A DNA stretch of 64,000 nucleotides. Source: Hyphomicrobiales bacterium (GTDB lineage: Bacteria > Pseudomonadota > Alphaproteobacteria > Rhizobiales > OSC116). Below the pieces are notes generated by a model that was not told where the DNA came from, did no database searches, and saw only the letters and a list, made by a program, of their open reading frames with translations. A program made the translations under genes and the position numbers. Below are positions 35,525 through 44,135 of the stretch, one piece after another. How positions within the stretch are numbered: position 1 is the first letter of the stretch; every line of letters starts with the position of its first letter. The DNA is taken from positions 129,951 to 193,950 of the forward strand of contig JABSRZ010000007.1 in NCBI GenBank assembly GCA_013214705.1. Reading direction: 5' to 3'.

Positions 35525-37303
35525 ATGTCAAACTATAGCGATCTGGATCTTCCAGAGGCGCTGCAACACACGCTTGCAGCCATGGAATTCACAAAAATGA
35601 CCCCCATTCAAGAAAGCGCCATACCGGTTGCACTTGAGGGCCAAGATATTTTGGGCAGTGCCCAAACAGGTACAGGTAAAACCGCCGCGTTTTTAGTGCC
35701 GCTGATTACCAACATATTATTAAACCCAAAGGCAACCGCCTTGGTTGTATTGCCAACCCGTGAGCTTGCAAAGCAAGTGTATGAAGTTGCCAATAAATTA
35801 CTGGGCCGTAAATCTAAAATCGGTAGCGTCTGCATTATTGGCGGCGAAAGCATGGATAAACAGCTTAAAACATTGCGCCAAAACCCGCGCATCATCATTG
35901 GCACACCTGGCCGTATTAACGACCATTTGAACCGTCGTACATTAAGCTTTTACCATTGTAACTTTGTGGTGTTGGACGAAACTGACCGTATGCTCGATAT
36001 GGGCTTCGGCATTCAGATCGATGAAATATTCGAACATATGAGCGCAGAACGCCAGGTGCTTATGTTCAGTGCGACAATCCCTAAAAATATTGTTAAACTT
36101 TCTAGAAAATATCTTACCGACCCGAAACGCATCGACATTGAAGCTTCGCCAGAACAAGCGTTAAAAATAGAACATACCGCTTTGCGTCTGACTGAAAAAG
36201 GCAAATTCGATGCCTTGGTAGAAGAAATTAATAACCGCGAAGGCACGATCATTATTTTCGGCAAAACCCGTATGATGACTCAAAAAGCTGCTGATAGGTT
36301 GCGCAAACTTGGCATTGATGCCGAAGCCATTCATGGCGATTTACGCCAACATAAGCGCGAGCGCATCATTCGTAACTTCCGTGCCAACAAATTCCGCATT
36401 CTAGTGGCAACAGATGTTGCCGCCCGTGGTTTGGACATTCCGCATATCGAACATGTTATCATTAACGATTTGCCACAAGTGCCTGAAGATTATATCCATC
36501 GGATTGGTCGTACTGGCCGTAATGGCAAATCAGGCAAAGCCATCGTGTTTTTAACACCGCGCGATAATAAACAATGGCGGCTTATTCAACGCATATTGCC
36601 TGAAGGGCTAGCGGCGAACGAAACTTATGGTAGCTATGAAGCCGAAATGGCTGCTGAAGCTGACAACAAACGTGGTTTCTCACAAGATAATGACCGTTCA
36701 CGCGGCAAACGCGGCGACAAAAAAGATAGCTTCCGTACCAATAAAAAACGCAAAGATAATAAGCGTAAAAAATTGTATGGCGAAGGTGGTGAAGGTTATG
36801 ATCCATCAAAAGAATCTGGTGCTGCTCGACGTATATCAGAACGCAGTGGTAGCGATGAAACCCGTTCATCACGCCCACCACGCCGTAGCCAAGATGGCGA
36901 ACGTAGTTATGGCCGCAAAGCCGAAGGCGACAGAAATGACCGCCCACGCCGCAGCCGCAATACAGAATATTCTGATCAACGCTCGTTCCAAGGTGATGAC
37001 CGCTCAAGCGCCCGCGCTGATAGCCACAAAACTGGTGGCCGCAAAAAACGTGGTGATACATGGTCAGATGCTGACAATAGCACTAACATAAGCCGCCGCG
37101 ATGCTCGCAGTTCTGGTGAACATAAACCAGATCATAAGCCAAGCAGCAAACGTTCTGAAGGTTGGGCAAAGGCTAAACCTAAAAACAAAGGCACTGGCGC
37201 TAGAAATGGTGGCGCAACCCGCACCGGCGAAGGCCATGCGTATAAGCCAAAAGCCAAAAAAGGCCCAAATAAACGCGCTATTAAACGCCAAATGGCTAGC
37301 TAA
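35525..37303 (+). CDS. DEAD-box RNA helicase, RhlE-like
   Basis: A 592-residue ATP-dependent RNA helicase. Core motifs are in order: a Q motif (MTPIQESAIP), AQTGTGKTAAF, PTRELAKQV, DETD in motif II, SATIPK, and HRIGRTGRNG. The last about 210 residues are a low-complexity tail rich in Arg, Gly, Ser, Asp and Lys, an RNA-binding extension. Relatives act in ribosome assembly and cold adaptation. The 203-base gap upstream contains TTGACA near 35347 and a purine-rich AGAGAGAG just before the ATG, so the mRNA may have a long leader. Confidence 0.93.
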   Translation: MSNYSDLDLPEALQHTLAAMEFTKMTPIQESAIPVALEGQDILGSAQTGTGKTAAFLVPLITNILLNPKATALVVLPTRELAKQVYEVANKLLGRKSKIGSVCIIGGESMDKQLKTLRQNPRIIIGTPGRINDHLNRRTLSFYHCNFVVLDETDRMLDMGFGIQIDEIFEHMSAERQVLMFSATIPKNIVKLSRKYLTDPKRIDIEASPEQALKIEHTALRLTEKGKFDALVEEINNREGTIIIFGKTRMMTQKAADRLRKLGIDAEAIHGDLRQHKRERIIRNFRANKFRILVATDVAARGLDIPHIEHVIINDLPQVPEDYIHRIGRTGRNGKSGKAIVFLTPRDNKQWRLIQRILPEGLAANETYGSYEAEMAAEADNKRGFSQDNDRSRGKRGDKKDSFRTNKKRKDNKRKKLYGEGGEGYDPSKESGAARRISERSGSDETRSSRPPRRSQDGERSYGRKAEGDRNDRPRRSRNTEYSDQRSFQGDDRSSARADSHKTGGRKKRGDTWSDADNSTNISRRDARSSGEHKPDHKPSSKRSEGWAKAKPKNKGTGARNGGATRTGEGHAYKPKAKKGPNKRAIKRQMAS

Positions 37304-37326
37304 TAAACATTAGCAACAAAGTTATA

Positions 37327-37359
37327 AGACTCACAAATTAATTTTTGTGGGTCTTTTTT
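37327..37359 (+). terminator. Intrinsic terminator after the DEAD-box helicase gene
   Basis: An 11-bp stem with one G-U pair, AGACTCACAAA (37327-37337) and TTTGTGGGTCT (37344-37354), leads directly into six T (37354-37359). Confidence 0.9.
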
Positions 37360-37419
37360 ATGGCAATAAGTGCCAATCCGCCTAACCCAAATGGATATGA
37401 AAATTATTTTTAAAATAAA

Positions 37420-37446
37420 TGTCGAAACTGGCTATTGCCAATCGTC
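37420..37446 (+). promoter_or_regulatory. Putative ECF42-dependent promoter of the YCII gene
   Basis: TGTCGA (37420-37425) and CGTC (37443-37446) are separated by 17 bases, upstream of the DGPF/YCII gene whose neighbour encodes an ECF42-type sigma factor. As I recall, ECF42 promoters carry TGTCGA at -35 and CGA/TC at -10. The match fits autoregulation of this operon. Confidence 0.6.
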
Positions 37447-37492
37447 TAGTATATGAGCCACAATGTTGTGGAGTTTTAAAAAGGAAATAATC

Positions 37493-37843
37493 ATGCAATA
37501 TATGCTTTTAATTTACGGTAGCGAATCCCTTGGCCCCACCCCTGGCAGTGATGCTTTCACTCAATATATTGCGGCTTACACTGCGTTTACCGCCGAAATA
37601 AAAGAGTCTGGCGCGATGATTGCTGGCGACGGCCTCCAAGGTGTTGCAACCGCCACAACCGTTAGCGTTCGCAATGGCAAAACCGAAATTGTAGATGGTC
37701 CTTTTGCCGAAACCAAAGAACAATTTGGCGGTTATTATCTTATCGAAGCTAAGGATCTGGATGAAGCCACTCTCATTGCTGCCAAAATACCAACGGCCAA
37801 GCACGGTCGCATCGAAATTCGCCCAGTGATGGTATTTAATTAA
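37493..37843 (+). CDS. YCII/DGPF-domain protein linked to an ECF42 sigma factor
   Basis: A 116-residue alpha/beta dimeric barrel protein starting MQYMLLIYGSE and carrying VDGPFAETKEQFGGYYLIEA, whose DGPF motif defines the group. I choose the ATG at 37493, behind AAGGAA, rather than an in-frame ATG ten codons earlier. The biochemical function of DGPF proteins is not established. They occur with ECF42 sigma factors across many phyla and are their typical regulated targets; here the sigma gene follows 64 bases later. Confidence 0.87.
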   Translation: MQYMLLIYGSESLGPTPGSDAFTQYIAAYTAFTAEIKESGAMIAGDGLQGVATATTVSVRNGKTEIVDGPFAETKEQFGGYYLIEAKDLDEATLIAAKIPTAKHGRIEIRPVMVFN

Positions 37844-37907
37844 GCTTAGATTTAGCATATGGCGGCATCCCCCCAATGCCGCCACCAAATTTCGCCACCT
37901 ATCAATT

Positions 37908-39221
37908 ATGCCAAATGTGAAACAAAAAATACACGATATTGCCAAATTAGATTCTGGTTATGTCATCGCATCACTCATGAGTAAGTTGCACGATTTGCAG
38001 TTGTGCGAAGATTGCTATCAAGATGCCATTTTAGCTGCCTTACAATATTGGCCTAAAAATGGCGTCCCAAGCCATACAAAAGCTTGGCTCATCACCACGG
38101 CACATCGCAAAGCGTTAGACATATTGCGCCGCGGGCAGAATTTTCGCAGCAAGCAAGATTTGATCATTTATGAAGCGCAACTCACCGCCGGTGAAAATAC
38201 GCTAAAATGGCAGGCGGATGAGATAACGCATCGGGGCAACGTGCCCAGCCCACATATTCCGGCAGCCAATATTATGGATGATGAACAATTAAAACTTATA
38301 TTCATGTGCTGCCACCCGGCGCTTAACCGTCAAGCGCAAATTGCTTTGTCGTTAAAAATCATCGGCGGCCTAACCACGCAAGAAATCGCCTCGGCCTTTT
38401 TAACCAGTGAAACCACGATGGCGCAGCGGTTGGTGCGGGCAAAACAAAAAATAAAAGCCGCCGGCATCAGTTTTAAACTGCCGCATTTAGACCAATTAGT
38501 CTCCCGGGTGGATGTAATATTATCGACCATTTATTTCATCTATAACGAAAGTTATGTGGCCACAAAAAGTGACGCACTCACCAATGTCAATTTGGCCAAT
38601 GAGGCCATGGCTTTGTGTCGAAATGTTTGCCATTTCATGCCAAATAATGCCGAGGCCAAAGGCCTGTTGGCGCTAATATTGCTGCAAATATCACGCATCG
38701 ATGCGCGGGTGAATGAAGCGGGCGAATTTGTGACATTAGCGCAGCAAGATCGTCGGCTTTGGCGTGTCGAACAGGTATCAGAAGGCAAAGCGTTGTTAAT
38801 AGCCGCCCTCACGCAGCAAAATATCGGCAAATACCAGCTTTTGGCCGCCATCAATTGCTGCCATGCCGATGCGAAACACTATAAAAATACCGATTGGCCA
38901 CAAATTAAACTGTTATATGAGCAGCTTTATAAACTCGAGCCGAGCCCGATTATTCTGATGAATGTCATCATTTCTGATGCGCAAACCAATTTAGCAGATA
39001 TGGATTTGCAGTATAAATTACTAGGGCAATTGGTTTTAATTGAACGCGAAAACGAATTGGCAAATTACCAGCCATTTTATGCCGTCAAAGCCGATTTTCA
39101 AATACGGTTAGCACAAATTTCAGCAGCAATAATTACGCTCGACAAAGCCATTCAACTCACGCAAAATACCATTGAAATCGCCTATTTAACCAAAAAACGA
39201 GATCAATTATGCCTGCATTAG
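37908..39221 (+). CDS. ECF42-type RNA polymerase sigma factor with long C-terminal extension
   Basis: A 437-residue protein, about twice the size of a normal ECF sigma factor. Residues about 1-190 hold the sigma-2 region (CYQDAILAALQYWP, then WLITTAHRKALDILR) and the sigma-4 helix-turn-helix (LTTQEIASAFLTSETTMAQR). The remaining about 240 residues are helical and TPR-like, with NEAMALCRNVCHFMPNNAEA and LLALILLQISRIDAR. ECF42 sigma factors have this extension, lack an anti-sigma factor and sit beside DGPF genes, as here. It overlaps the DJ-1 gene by 13 bases. Confidence 0.9.
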   Translation: MPNVKQKIHDIAKLDSGYVIASLMSKLHDLQLCEDCYQDAILAALQYWPKNGVPSHTKAWLITTAHRKALDILRRGQNFRSKQDLIIYEAQLTAGENTLKWQADEITHRGNVPSPHIPAANIMDDEQLKLIFMCCHPALNRQAQIALSLKIIGGLTTQEIASAFLTSETTMAQRLVRAKQKIKAAGISFKLPHLDQLVSRVDVILSTIYFIYNESYVATKSDALTNVNLANEAMALCRNVCHFMPNNAEAKGLLALILLQISRIDARVNEAGEFVTLAQQDRRLWRVEQVSEGKALLIAALTQQNIGKYQLLAAINCCHADAKHYKNTDWPQIKLLYEQLYKLEPSPIILMNVIISDAQTNLADMDLQYKLLGQLVLIERENELANYQPFYAVKADFQIRLAQISAAIITLDKAIQLTQNTIEIAYLTKKRDQLCLH

Positions 39222-39778
39222 CGATAATTTTGACACCCGAATATGCCGATTGGGAATTCGCACCGATTGCAGCTCTTGGCAAAGAGTTTTATGGTTATAA
39301 TATACAAATATCATCGCCAAATGCCGAGCCAGTGACCAGCATAGCTGGGTTAATTTCAACACCATTATACAAATTAGAAAATGTCAAAGCCGAGAATTTT
39401 GATGCATTGGTCATCATTGGTGGTAAAATTTGGGAGAGCGATAATTGCCCAGATATGACGCCGTTAATTTTGAGTTTTTTAAGTGCCAATAAAATTGTTG
39501 CTGGCATTTGTGGTGCCACCTTGGCACTCGCCCGCGCCGGCATATTAAATGAGCGTCAACATACCAGCAATAACGCCAACTTTATCGAAGATTATGTCAG
39601 CAAATATAGTGGCTCAAATTTATATATAGATACCGATAAAGCGGTCAATGACCATAATATCATAAGTGCTAGCGGGTTTTCGCCGCATCAATTTGCCGCG
39701 GAGATATTTAGAGCGACGGGCATGGTTGAAGCTGATGTGGTTGATTATTTGAGATCATTAAGTGCCGAATTCAAGTGA
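39209..39778 (+). CDS. DJ-1/PfpI family protein
   Basis: A 189-residue class I glutamine amidotransferase-like protein. The nucleophile-elbow cysteine lies in AGICGATLALARAG (about residue 98), and a FDALVIIGGKIWES loop precedes it. Members act as chaperones, deglycases or hydrolases. It overlaps the ECF42 gene by 13 bases, so it is translationally coupled to it and probably part of the same stress-related unit. Its 3' end overlaps the convergent acetyltransferase gene by eight bases. Confidence 0.85.
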   Translation: MPALAIILTPEYADWEFAPIAALGKEFYGYNIQISSPNAEPVTSIAGLISTPLYKLENVKAENFDALVIIGGKIWESDNCPDMTPLILSFLSANKIVAGICGATLALARAGILNERQHTSNNANFIEDYVSKYSGSNLYIDTDKAVNDHNIISASGFSPHQFAAEIFRATGMVEADVVDYLRSLSAEFK

Positions 39779-40193
39779 GCACAAACAGATGATAAGGGTC
39801 ATCTGAAAGGTCATTGTTATTTTCAACATTGGCTTGTTCAACCACCCAACCATTTGCGGTATAAAAACCACAGGCATTGGTATTTTTAACTGTGCATTTT
39901 AGCCGGGCAGGCTTTTTCAAGCCATGAGCAAAAGCATAATTTATCAGCGACTTACCAATATTTCCACCTTGTGAATTCGGCGCAACAAACAGGTTATGGA
40001 TAAAATTTTCAATCAGCCAAATAGAACAAAAACCGGCAATTTCACCATCTATTATGGCCACAAAAACCCACTCACCCTCAATCGATTTTTGCAAATCCTC
40101 AAGCTTAAACAGCTTTGGTGGCAGCCAATCAAAAGTCGCGATGCGCGCCGCCATATATAGCTGTTGCAGCGCGTCTACATCATCTGCCACCAT
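39771..40193 (-). CDS. GNAT-family N-acetyltransferase
   Basis: A 140-residue GNAT fold with the acetyl-CoA loop in VAPNSQGGNIGKSLINYA (about residues 92-109) and a C-terminal NACGFYTANGW motif. The substrate is unknown. The ATG at 40193 gives an N-terminus shorter than usual for GNATs. The frame stays open upstream and adds IAIRD, which looks like a natural first strand, but no ATG, GTG or TTG is available. A CTG at 40211 lies seven bases behind GGGAG and an ATT at 40208 ten bases behind, so a non-standard start is possible. Confidence 0.75.
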   Translation of the reverse strand: MVADDVDALQQLYMAARIATFDWLPPKLFKLEDLQKSIEGEWVFVAIIDGEIAGFCSIWLIENFIHNLFVAPNSQGGNIGKSLINYAFAHGLKKPARLKCTVKNTNACGFYTANGWVVEQANVENNNDLSDDPYHLFVLT

Positions 40194-40242
40194 GTCACGA
40201 ATTGCAATCAGAGCGAAACTCCCGGTAAAACCAAATCATGTT

Positions 40243-41247
40243 TTACATCCAATTTGGCACCGGCAGGCCTTTGCCGCGTAAAAATTCAGGATTAAATAAT
40301 TTGCTTTGGTAGCGGTTGCCATAATCGCCTAATACCGTCACAATTCTGTGCCCCGGGCCCATTTCCTTGGCAAGTTTAACCGCACCAGCCAAGTTTATGC
40401 CACTAGAGCCACCTAAAGTCAGGCCTTCTTCGACCACCAAATCAAATATAATGTCCAATGCCTCGCTATCGGGCACGCTATAAGAATGGTCTGGCGTAAA
40501 GCCTTCTAAATTGGCGGTAACCCGGCCTTGGCCAATGCCTTCGGTGATGGAATCTCCGCTCGAGGCTAATGTGCCGGTGGTATAAAATGAATGCAGCGCC
40601 GCGCCATGTGGGTCGGCTAAGGCTATTTGAATGTTTTTGTCATGCTCTTTGAGGCCGATGGAAACGCCCGCCAAAGTGCCACCAGTGCCAATTGCCGCCA
40701 CGAAACCATCAACTTTGCCATCTAAGTCGTTCCAAATTTCTTGGGCTGTGGTTTCAATATGCGCTTGGCGGTTGGCAACATTGTCAAATTGGTTGGCCCA
40801 TATGGCGCCATTAGGGTCTGTTGCAGCCAGTTCTTCGGCCAATCGGCCTGAATATCTAACATAATTGTCGGGGTTTTTGTAAGGCACTGCCGGCACTTCA
40901 ATTAGCTTTGCGCCGCCCAAACGCAAGGCATCCTTTTTTTCTTGGCTTTGGGTTTCGGGTATAACAATTACGGTGTTAAAGCCCATGGCCTTGGCCACCA
41001 TAGTGAGGCCAATGCCAGTATTGCCGGCAGTGCCTTCAACAATTGTGCCGCCTTTGCGCAGCTTGCCTGAGTTAATGGCATCTAATATTATATATAACGC
41101 AGCCCGGTCTTTAATCGATTGCCCGGGGTTTAAAAACTCAGCTTTACCCAGTATCTCACAACCAGTTTGCTCAGACAATTTGCCTAATTTAATAAGCGGT
41201 GTGTTACCGATAAGATCAATAACATTATTGCTAAAATGTACGGACAT
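40243..41247 (-). CDS. cysK: Cysteine synthase A (O-acetylserine sulfhydrylase)
   Basis: A 334-residue PLP enzyme that makes cysteine from O-acetylserine and sulfide. The PLP lysine is K46 in GQSIKDRAAL, the substrate loop is TAGNTGIG, and the phosphate-binding loop is GTGGTLAG. The C-terminus (YQSKLFNPEFL) is typical of the alphaproteobacterial form. A perfect 12-bp palindrome overlaps its likely -10 box, so it is probably repressed by a regulator that senses sulfur or redox state. It is a single gene, 50 bases upstream of the acetyltransferase. Confidence 0.92.
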   Translation of the reverse strand: MSVHFSNNVIDLIGNTPLIKLGKLSEQTGCEILGKAEFLNPGQSIKDRAALYIILDAINSGKLRKGGTIVEGTAGNTGIGLTMVAKAMGFNTVIVIPETQSQEKKDALRLGGAKLIEVPAVPYKNPDNYVRYSGRLAEELAATDPNGAIWANQFDNVANRQAHIETTAQEIWNDLDGKVDGFVAAIGTGGTLAGVSIGLKEHDKNIQIALADPHGAALHSFYTTGTLASSGDSITEGIGQGRVTANLEGFTPDHSYSVPDSEALDIIFDLVVEEGLTLGGSSGINLAGAVKLAKEMGPGHRIVTVLGDYGNRYQSKLFNPEFLRGKGLPVPNWM

Positions 41248-41293
41248 ATTTCACCTTATTTACATTGTAAAAATGTGTTTTAATTTAAATACC

Positions 41294-41324
41294 CACTATA
41301 TAGTGTAATTTATAATAATGACAA
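41294..41324 (-). promoter_or_regulatory. Putative cysK promoter with overlapping palindromic operator
   Basis: On the minus strand TTGTCA (41324-41319) and TATATA (41302-41297) are 16 bases apart. The -10 lies inside the perfect palindrome CACTATATAGTG (41294-41305). The wider ATACCCACTATATAGTG context resembles operators of Rrf2-family repressors such as IscR and CymR, which are known to control cysteine genes. The binding protein is not identified here. Confidence 0.5.
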
Positions 41325-41567
41325 GTGAATTCATCTATTATAACATATTAGCCAGCAATAGACCCACTCTTTATGGTCATTTTTTTGGCCGCATTGCCGG
41401 TCCTTCATTCACTTGTTAGCAAGCAATAATATTTGCTCGTTAAGTATGTTTTTAAGCCAAGCAGTAATTGGTAAATTTTTCAACACTTTATGGTTAACGC
41501 AAACTTAGTGTATTTTTTGCCAGATGGCAATTGGTTGCCAATGCTCTGGTCAAGAACCCAAAATTAT
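41325..41567. other. Gene-free gap between cysK and the PAS-LuxR gene
   Basis: This is the rest of the 320-base gap. No ORF with coding character is present. It holds a nested hairpin at 41520-41549 (CCAGA/TCTGG around TGGCAA/TTGCCA), 19 bases after the PAS-LuxR stop on the minus strand. There is no T-tract at its 3' side, so it may protect the transcript end rather than terminate. The rest is AT-rich and I see nothing else in it. Confidence 0.4.
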
Positions 41568-42113
41568 TTACAACTCAATTTTTTTACGCTCAAACCAAGC
41601 AATCATTTGGGCGGCATTGGCCACACCTATTTGCTGCATAATTTTGGCTCTGTGCATTTCTACGGTGCGAGGAGACCGGTTTATTTCTAGGGCAATTTCG
41701 CGGTTTTTTTTGCCTTGCGCCACTAAAGTTATTATTTGCAATTGCCGGTCAGTCAGTTGGTGATGTTTCGGTTCGACTATGCGGTTCATCGGTTCAAAAT
41801 TGTATAAGGCGGCGGCAAATGGGTCATCCGCATGGCTAGATTGCCCCCGAACCCTACACCAAAACTCGGTTTGGTTATAGTGGCGCATAATGCGTTCATC
41901 ATAATAGGTTTTATGGTGGCTCATATGGGTTTGCCACATTTCACCAGTGCGCAAAAAATCGGCAAATCTTGGATATAGCAGATGAAACCCACTGCCTAAC
42001 AATTCTTGGCGCTTATAACCAAATAGGCTGGCAAAACTTAAATTGCAATCCTCAATAACCCGATGTTTTGCATACACAAATGGCACAGGCAACTCTTCTA
42101 AAGTGAATTGCAT
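41568..42113 (-). CDS. PAS-LuxR transcriptional regulator
   Basis: A 181-residue protein with an N-terminal PAS domain (about residues 5-105, FASLFGYKRQELLG) and a C-terminal LuxR helix-turn-helix (LTDRQLQIITLVAQGKKNRE, then SPRTVEMHRAKIMQQIGV). It has no receiver domain, so it probably senses a ligand or redox state directly through PAS. It is divergent from the thiolase-CoA transferase operon, with a strong palindrome between the two genes, and is its probable regulator. Confidence 0.87.
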   Translation of the reverse strand: MQFTLEELPVPFVYAKHRVIEDCNLSFASLFGYKRQELLGSGFHLLYPRFADFLRTGEMWQTHMSHHKTYYDERIMRHYNQTEFWCRVRGQSSHADDPFAAALYNFEPMNRIVEPKHHQLTDRQLQIITLVAQGKKNREIALEINRSPRTVEMHRAKIMQQIGVANAAQMIAWFERKKIEL

Positions 42114-42143
42114 AGATTTACCTCAGTTAGATATTGTCAACCT

Positions 42144-42163
42144 AACTAGTATAAATACTAGTT
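42144..42163. promoter_or_regulatory. Palindromic operator between PAS-LuxR and thiolase genes
   Basis: A 20-base perfect inverted repeat, AACTAGTAT-AA-ATACTAGTT. It lies 10 bases upstream of the thiolase -35 box, as expected for an activator site, and 30 bases from the divergent regulator start, allowing autoregulation. Assignment to the PAS-LuxR protein is inferred from position. Confidence 0.65.
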
Positions 42164-42173
42164 TCACAATAAT

Positions 42174-42203
42174 TTGTCAAAGCTATACTGATGGCTATAT
42201 AAT
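42174..42203 (+). promoter_or_regulatory. Probable promoter of the thiolase-CoA transferase operon
   Basis: TTGTCA (42174-42179) and a perfect TATAAT (42198-42203) with an 18-base spacer. The start site would be near 42210, giving a very short leader that still contains GGAGG (42211-42215) before the ATG at 42219. Confidence 0.6.
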
Positions 42204-42218
42204 ATATTTGGAGGACAT

Positions 42219-43409
42219 ATGAGCCAGTTAAAACACGATCCAGTGGTTATTGTTAGTTACGCCCGCACAGCTTTAGGCGCTTTTCAGGGTGGCCTCTCAA
42301 GCCTTAGCGCCACCGAGCTTGGCAGCGCCGCCATCAAATCCGCGGTTGCAAATAGCGGCCTTAAAAATTCAGATATTGACGAAGTTTATATGGGCAATGT
42401 GCTGTCGGCCGGGCTAAAACAAGCCCCTGCCCGCCAAGCCACTTTGGGCGCTGGATTGCCGAAATCAGTGGTCGCCACAACGGTTAACAAGGTTTGTGGC
42501 TCTGGTCTTAAAACCGTTATGATGGCCTATGATGGCCTGCATGTGCGCCCCGAACAAATCATCATTGCCGGCGGTATGGAAAGCATGTCAAACGCGCCTT
42601 ATTTATTACCAACAGCCCGCAAGGGTATGCGTTTCGGCCATGGCCAAGTGCTCGATCATATGACTTATGACGGGTTAGAAAATGCCTATGATGGCCAATC
42701 GATGGGTATATTCGCCGAGGCGACTTGCGATAAATATGAATTCACCCGCGAAGCGCAGGATGCTTTTGCACTGCGGTCTTTATCACGCGCCAAAAACGCC
42801 ACAGAGAATGGCGACTTTAAAGGCGAAATTACGCCGGTAACCGTTTCCACCCGCAAGGGCGATGTGGTGATCGATAAGGACGAGGGGCCACTCAACGCCC
42901 GGCCAGATAAGATACCTTCGTTGCGGCCAGTTTTTAGAAAAGGCGGCACAGTAACTGCGGCCAATTCTAGCTCTATAAATGATGGCGCAGCCGCACTTGT
43001 GCTGATGCGCGCTTCAACCGCAGCAAAACATGGCCTTACGCCAATATGCGAAATATTGGCCACCCAAAGTTATGCGCACGAACCAGAATGGTTCACCACA
43101 GCGCCTGTATCTGCCATCCAACTTTTGTTGAAAACACTCAATTGGTCGGCGCAAGATGTTGATTTATTTGAAATCAACGAAGCCTTCGCGTCAGTGACCA
43201 TGGCGGCGATAGAAGATCTGGGTTTAGATGACGAAAAGGTCAATGTGAATGGCGGAGCTTGCGCCTTGGGTCACCCGATTGGGGCGTCAGGTGCACGCAT
43301 TTTAGTCACGCTTATTCATGCGCTTAAAGTGCGCAAAAAATTTACCGGCATTGCCTCATTATGTATAGGTGGCGGCGAAGCGGTCGCCCTCGCCGTCAGG
43401 ATGGTTTAA
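42219..43409 (+). CDS. atoB: Acetyl-CoA C-acetyltransferase (thiolase)
   Basis: A 396-residue thiolase that splits acetoacetyl-CoA into two acetyl-CoA, or condenses them. Catalytic residues are visible: C93 in NKVCGSGLK, the histidine in [12 protein letters not shown] and the C-terminal cysteine in [10 protein letters not shown]. The start is fixed by GGAGG four bases upstream. It leads an operon with the two CoA-transferase subunits, pointing to acetoacetate or short-chain fatty acid degradation rather than polyhydroxybutyrate synthesis. No phaB or phaC lies nearby. Confidence 0.93.
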   Translation: MSQLKHDPVVIVSYARTALGAFQGGLSSLSATELGSAAIKSAVANSGLKNSDIDEVYMGNVLSAGLKQAPARQATLGAGLPKSVVATTVNKVCGSGLKTVMMAYDGLHVRPEQIIIAGGMESMSNAPYLLPTARKGMRFGHGQVLDHMTYDGLENAYDGQSMGIFAEATCDKYEFTREAQDAFALRSLSRAKNATENGDFKGEITPVTVSTRKGDVVIDKDEGPLNARPDKIPSLRPVFRKGGTVTAANSSSINDGAAALVLMRASTAAKHGLTPICEILATQSYAHEPEWFTTAPVSAIQLLLKTLNWSAQDVDLFEINEAFASVTMAAIEDLGLDDEKVNVNGGACALGHPIGASGARILVTLIHALKVRKKFTGIASLCIGGGEAVALAVRMV

Positions 43410-43410
43410 T

Positions 43411-44103
43411 ATGAAAAAAATATATTCCAACGCCGATGACGCCTTGGCCGAAACACTGTTTGATGGCATGACCATCGCGGTCGGCGGTTTTGGCCTTTGT
43501 GGCATACCCGAAAATCTGATCACCGCCATTAGCCGTACCGGGGTTAAAAATCTTATTGTTGCCTCTAACAATGCGGGTGTCGATGATTTTGGCTTGGGTG
43601 AATTGCTGGCCACCAAACAAATAGCCAAAATGATATCATCCTATGTTGGTGAAAATGCGGAGTTTATGCGCCAATATTTATCTGGCGAATTGGAAATAGA
43701 ATTTAACCCGCAAGGCACATTGGCCGAGCGCATGCGTGCCGGTGGCGCCGGCATTGCTGGGTTTTACACCAAAACTGGGGTGGGCACTGTTATTGCCGAG
43801 GGCAAAGAACATAAAGATTTTAACGGTCAAACCCATATTTTAGAGACCGGGCTCGTGGCCGACCTAGCGCTGGTAAAAGCGTGGAAGGCAGATGGTTTTG
43901 GCAATTTAATTTATCGCAAAACCGCGCGTAATTTTAACCCACTTGTCGCCACCTGTGGCAAAATATGTATTGCCGAAGTCGAGGAGATTGTCGCTGATGG
44001 CGCTCTTATCCCTGATGCCATCCACACGCCTAGCATATATGTGCACCGGCTGATTAAAGGCAAGCACGAGAAACGCATCGAACAACGCACAGTTATAAAC
44101 TGA
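43411..44103 (+). CDS. scoA: 3-oxoacid CoA-transferase subunit A
   Basis: A 230-residue family I CoA-transferase alpha subunit beginning [20 protein letters not shown]; the glycine-rich [13 protein letters not shown] motif binds CoA. I choose the ATG at 43411, one base after the thiolase stop. An in-frame ATG 14 codons earlier lies inside the thiolase gene. With subunit B it transfers CoA from succinyl-CoA to acetoacetate (or another acid), and the thiolase then cleaves the product. Confidence 0.92.
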   Translation: MKKIYSNADDALAETLFDGMTIAVGGFGLCGIPENLITAISRTGVKNLIVASNNAGVDDFGLGELLATKQIAKMISSYVGENAEFMRQYLSGELEIEFNPQGTLAERMRAGGAGIAGFYTKTGVGTVIAEGKEHKDFNGQTHILETGLVADLALVKAWKADGFGNLIYRKTARNFNPLVATCGKICIAEVEEIVADGALIPDAIHTPSIYVHRLIKGKHEKRIEQRTVIN

Positions 44104-44135
44104 GCCACTTAAACCAACCACGCCAAAGGATTATT

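Noticed and set aside
36582-37061. 159-residue His/Tyr-rich minus-strand ORF
   Set aside because: Its composition mirrors the low-complexity tail of the DEAD-box helicase on the plus strand; no coding signals of its own.
41520-41549. Nested hairpin after the PAS-LuxR gene as a terminator
   Set aside because: The stem is good but neither strand has a T-tract at the 3' side, so I do not call termination.
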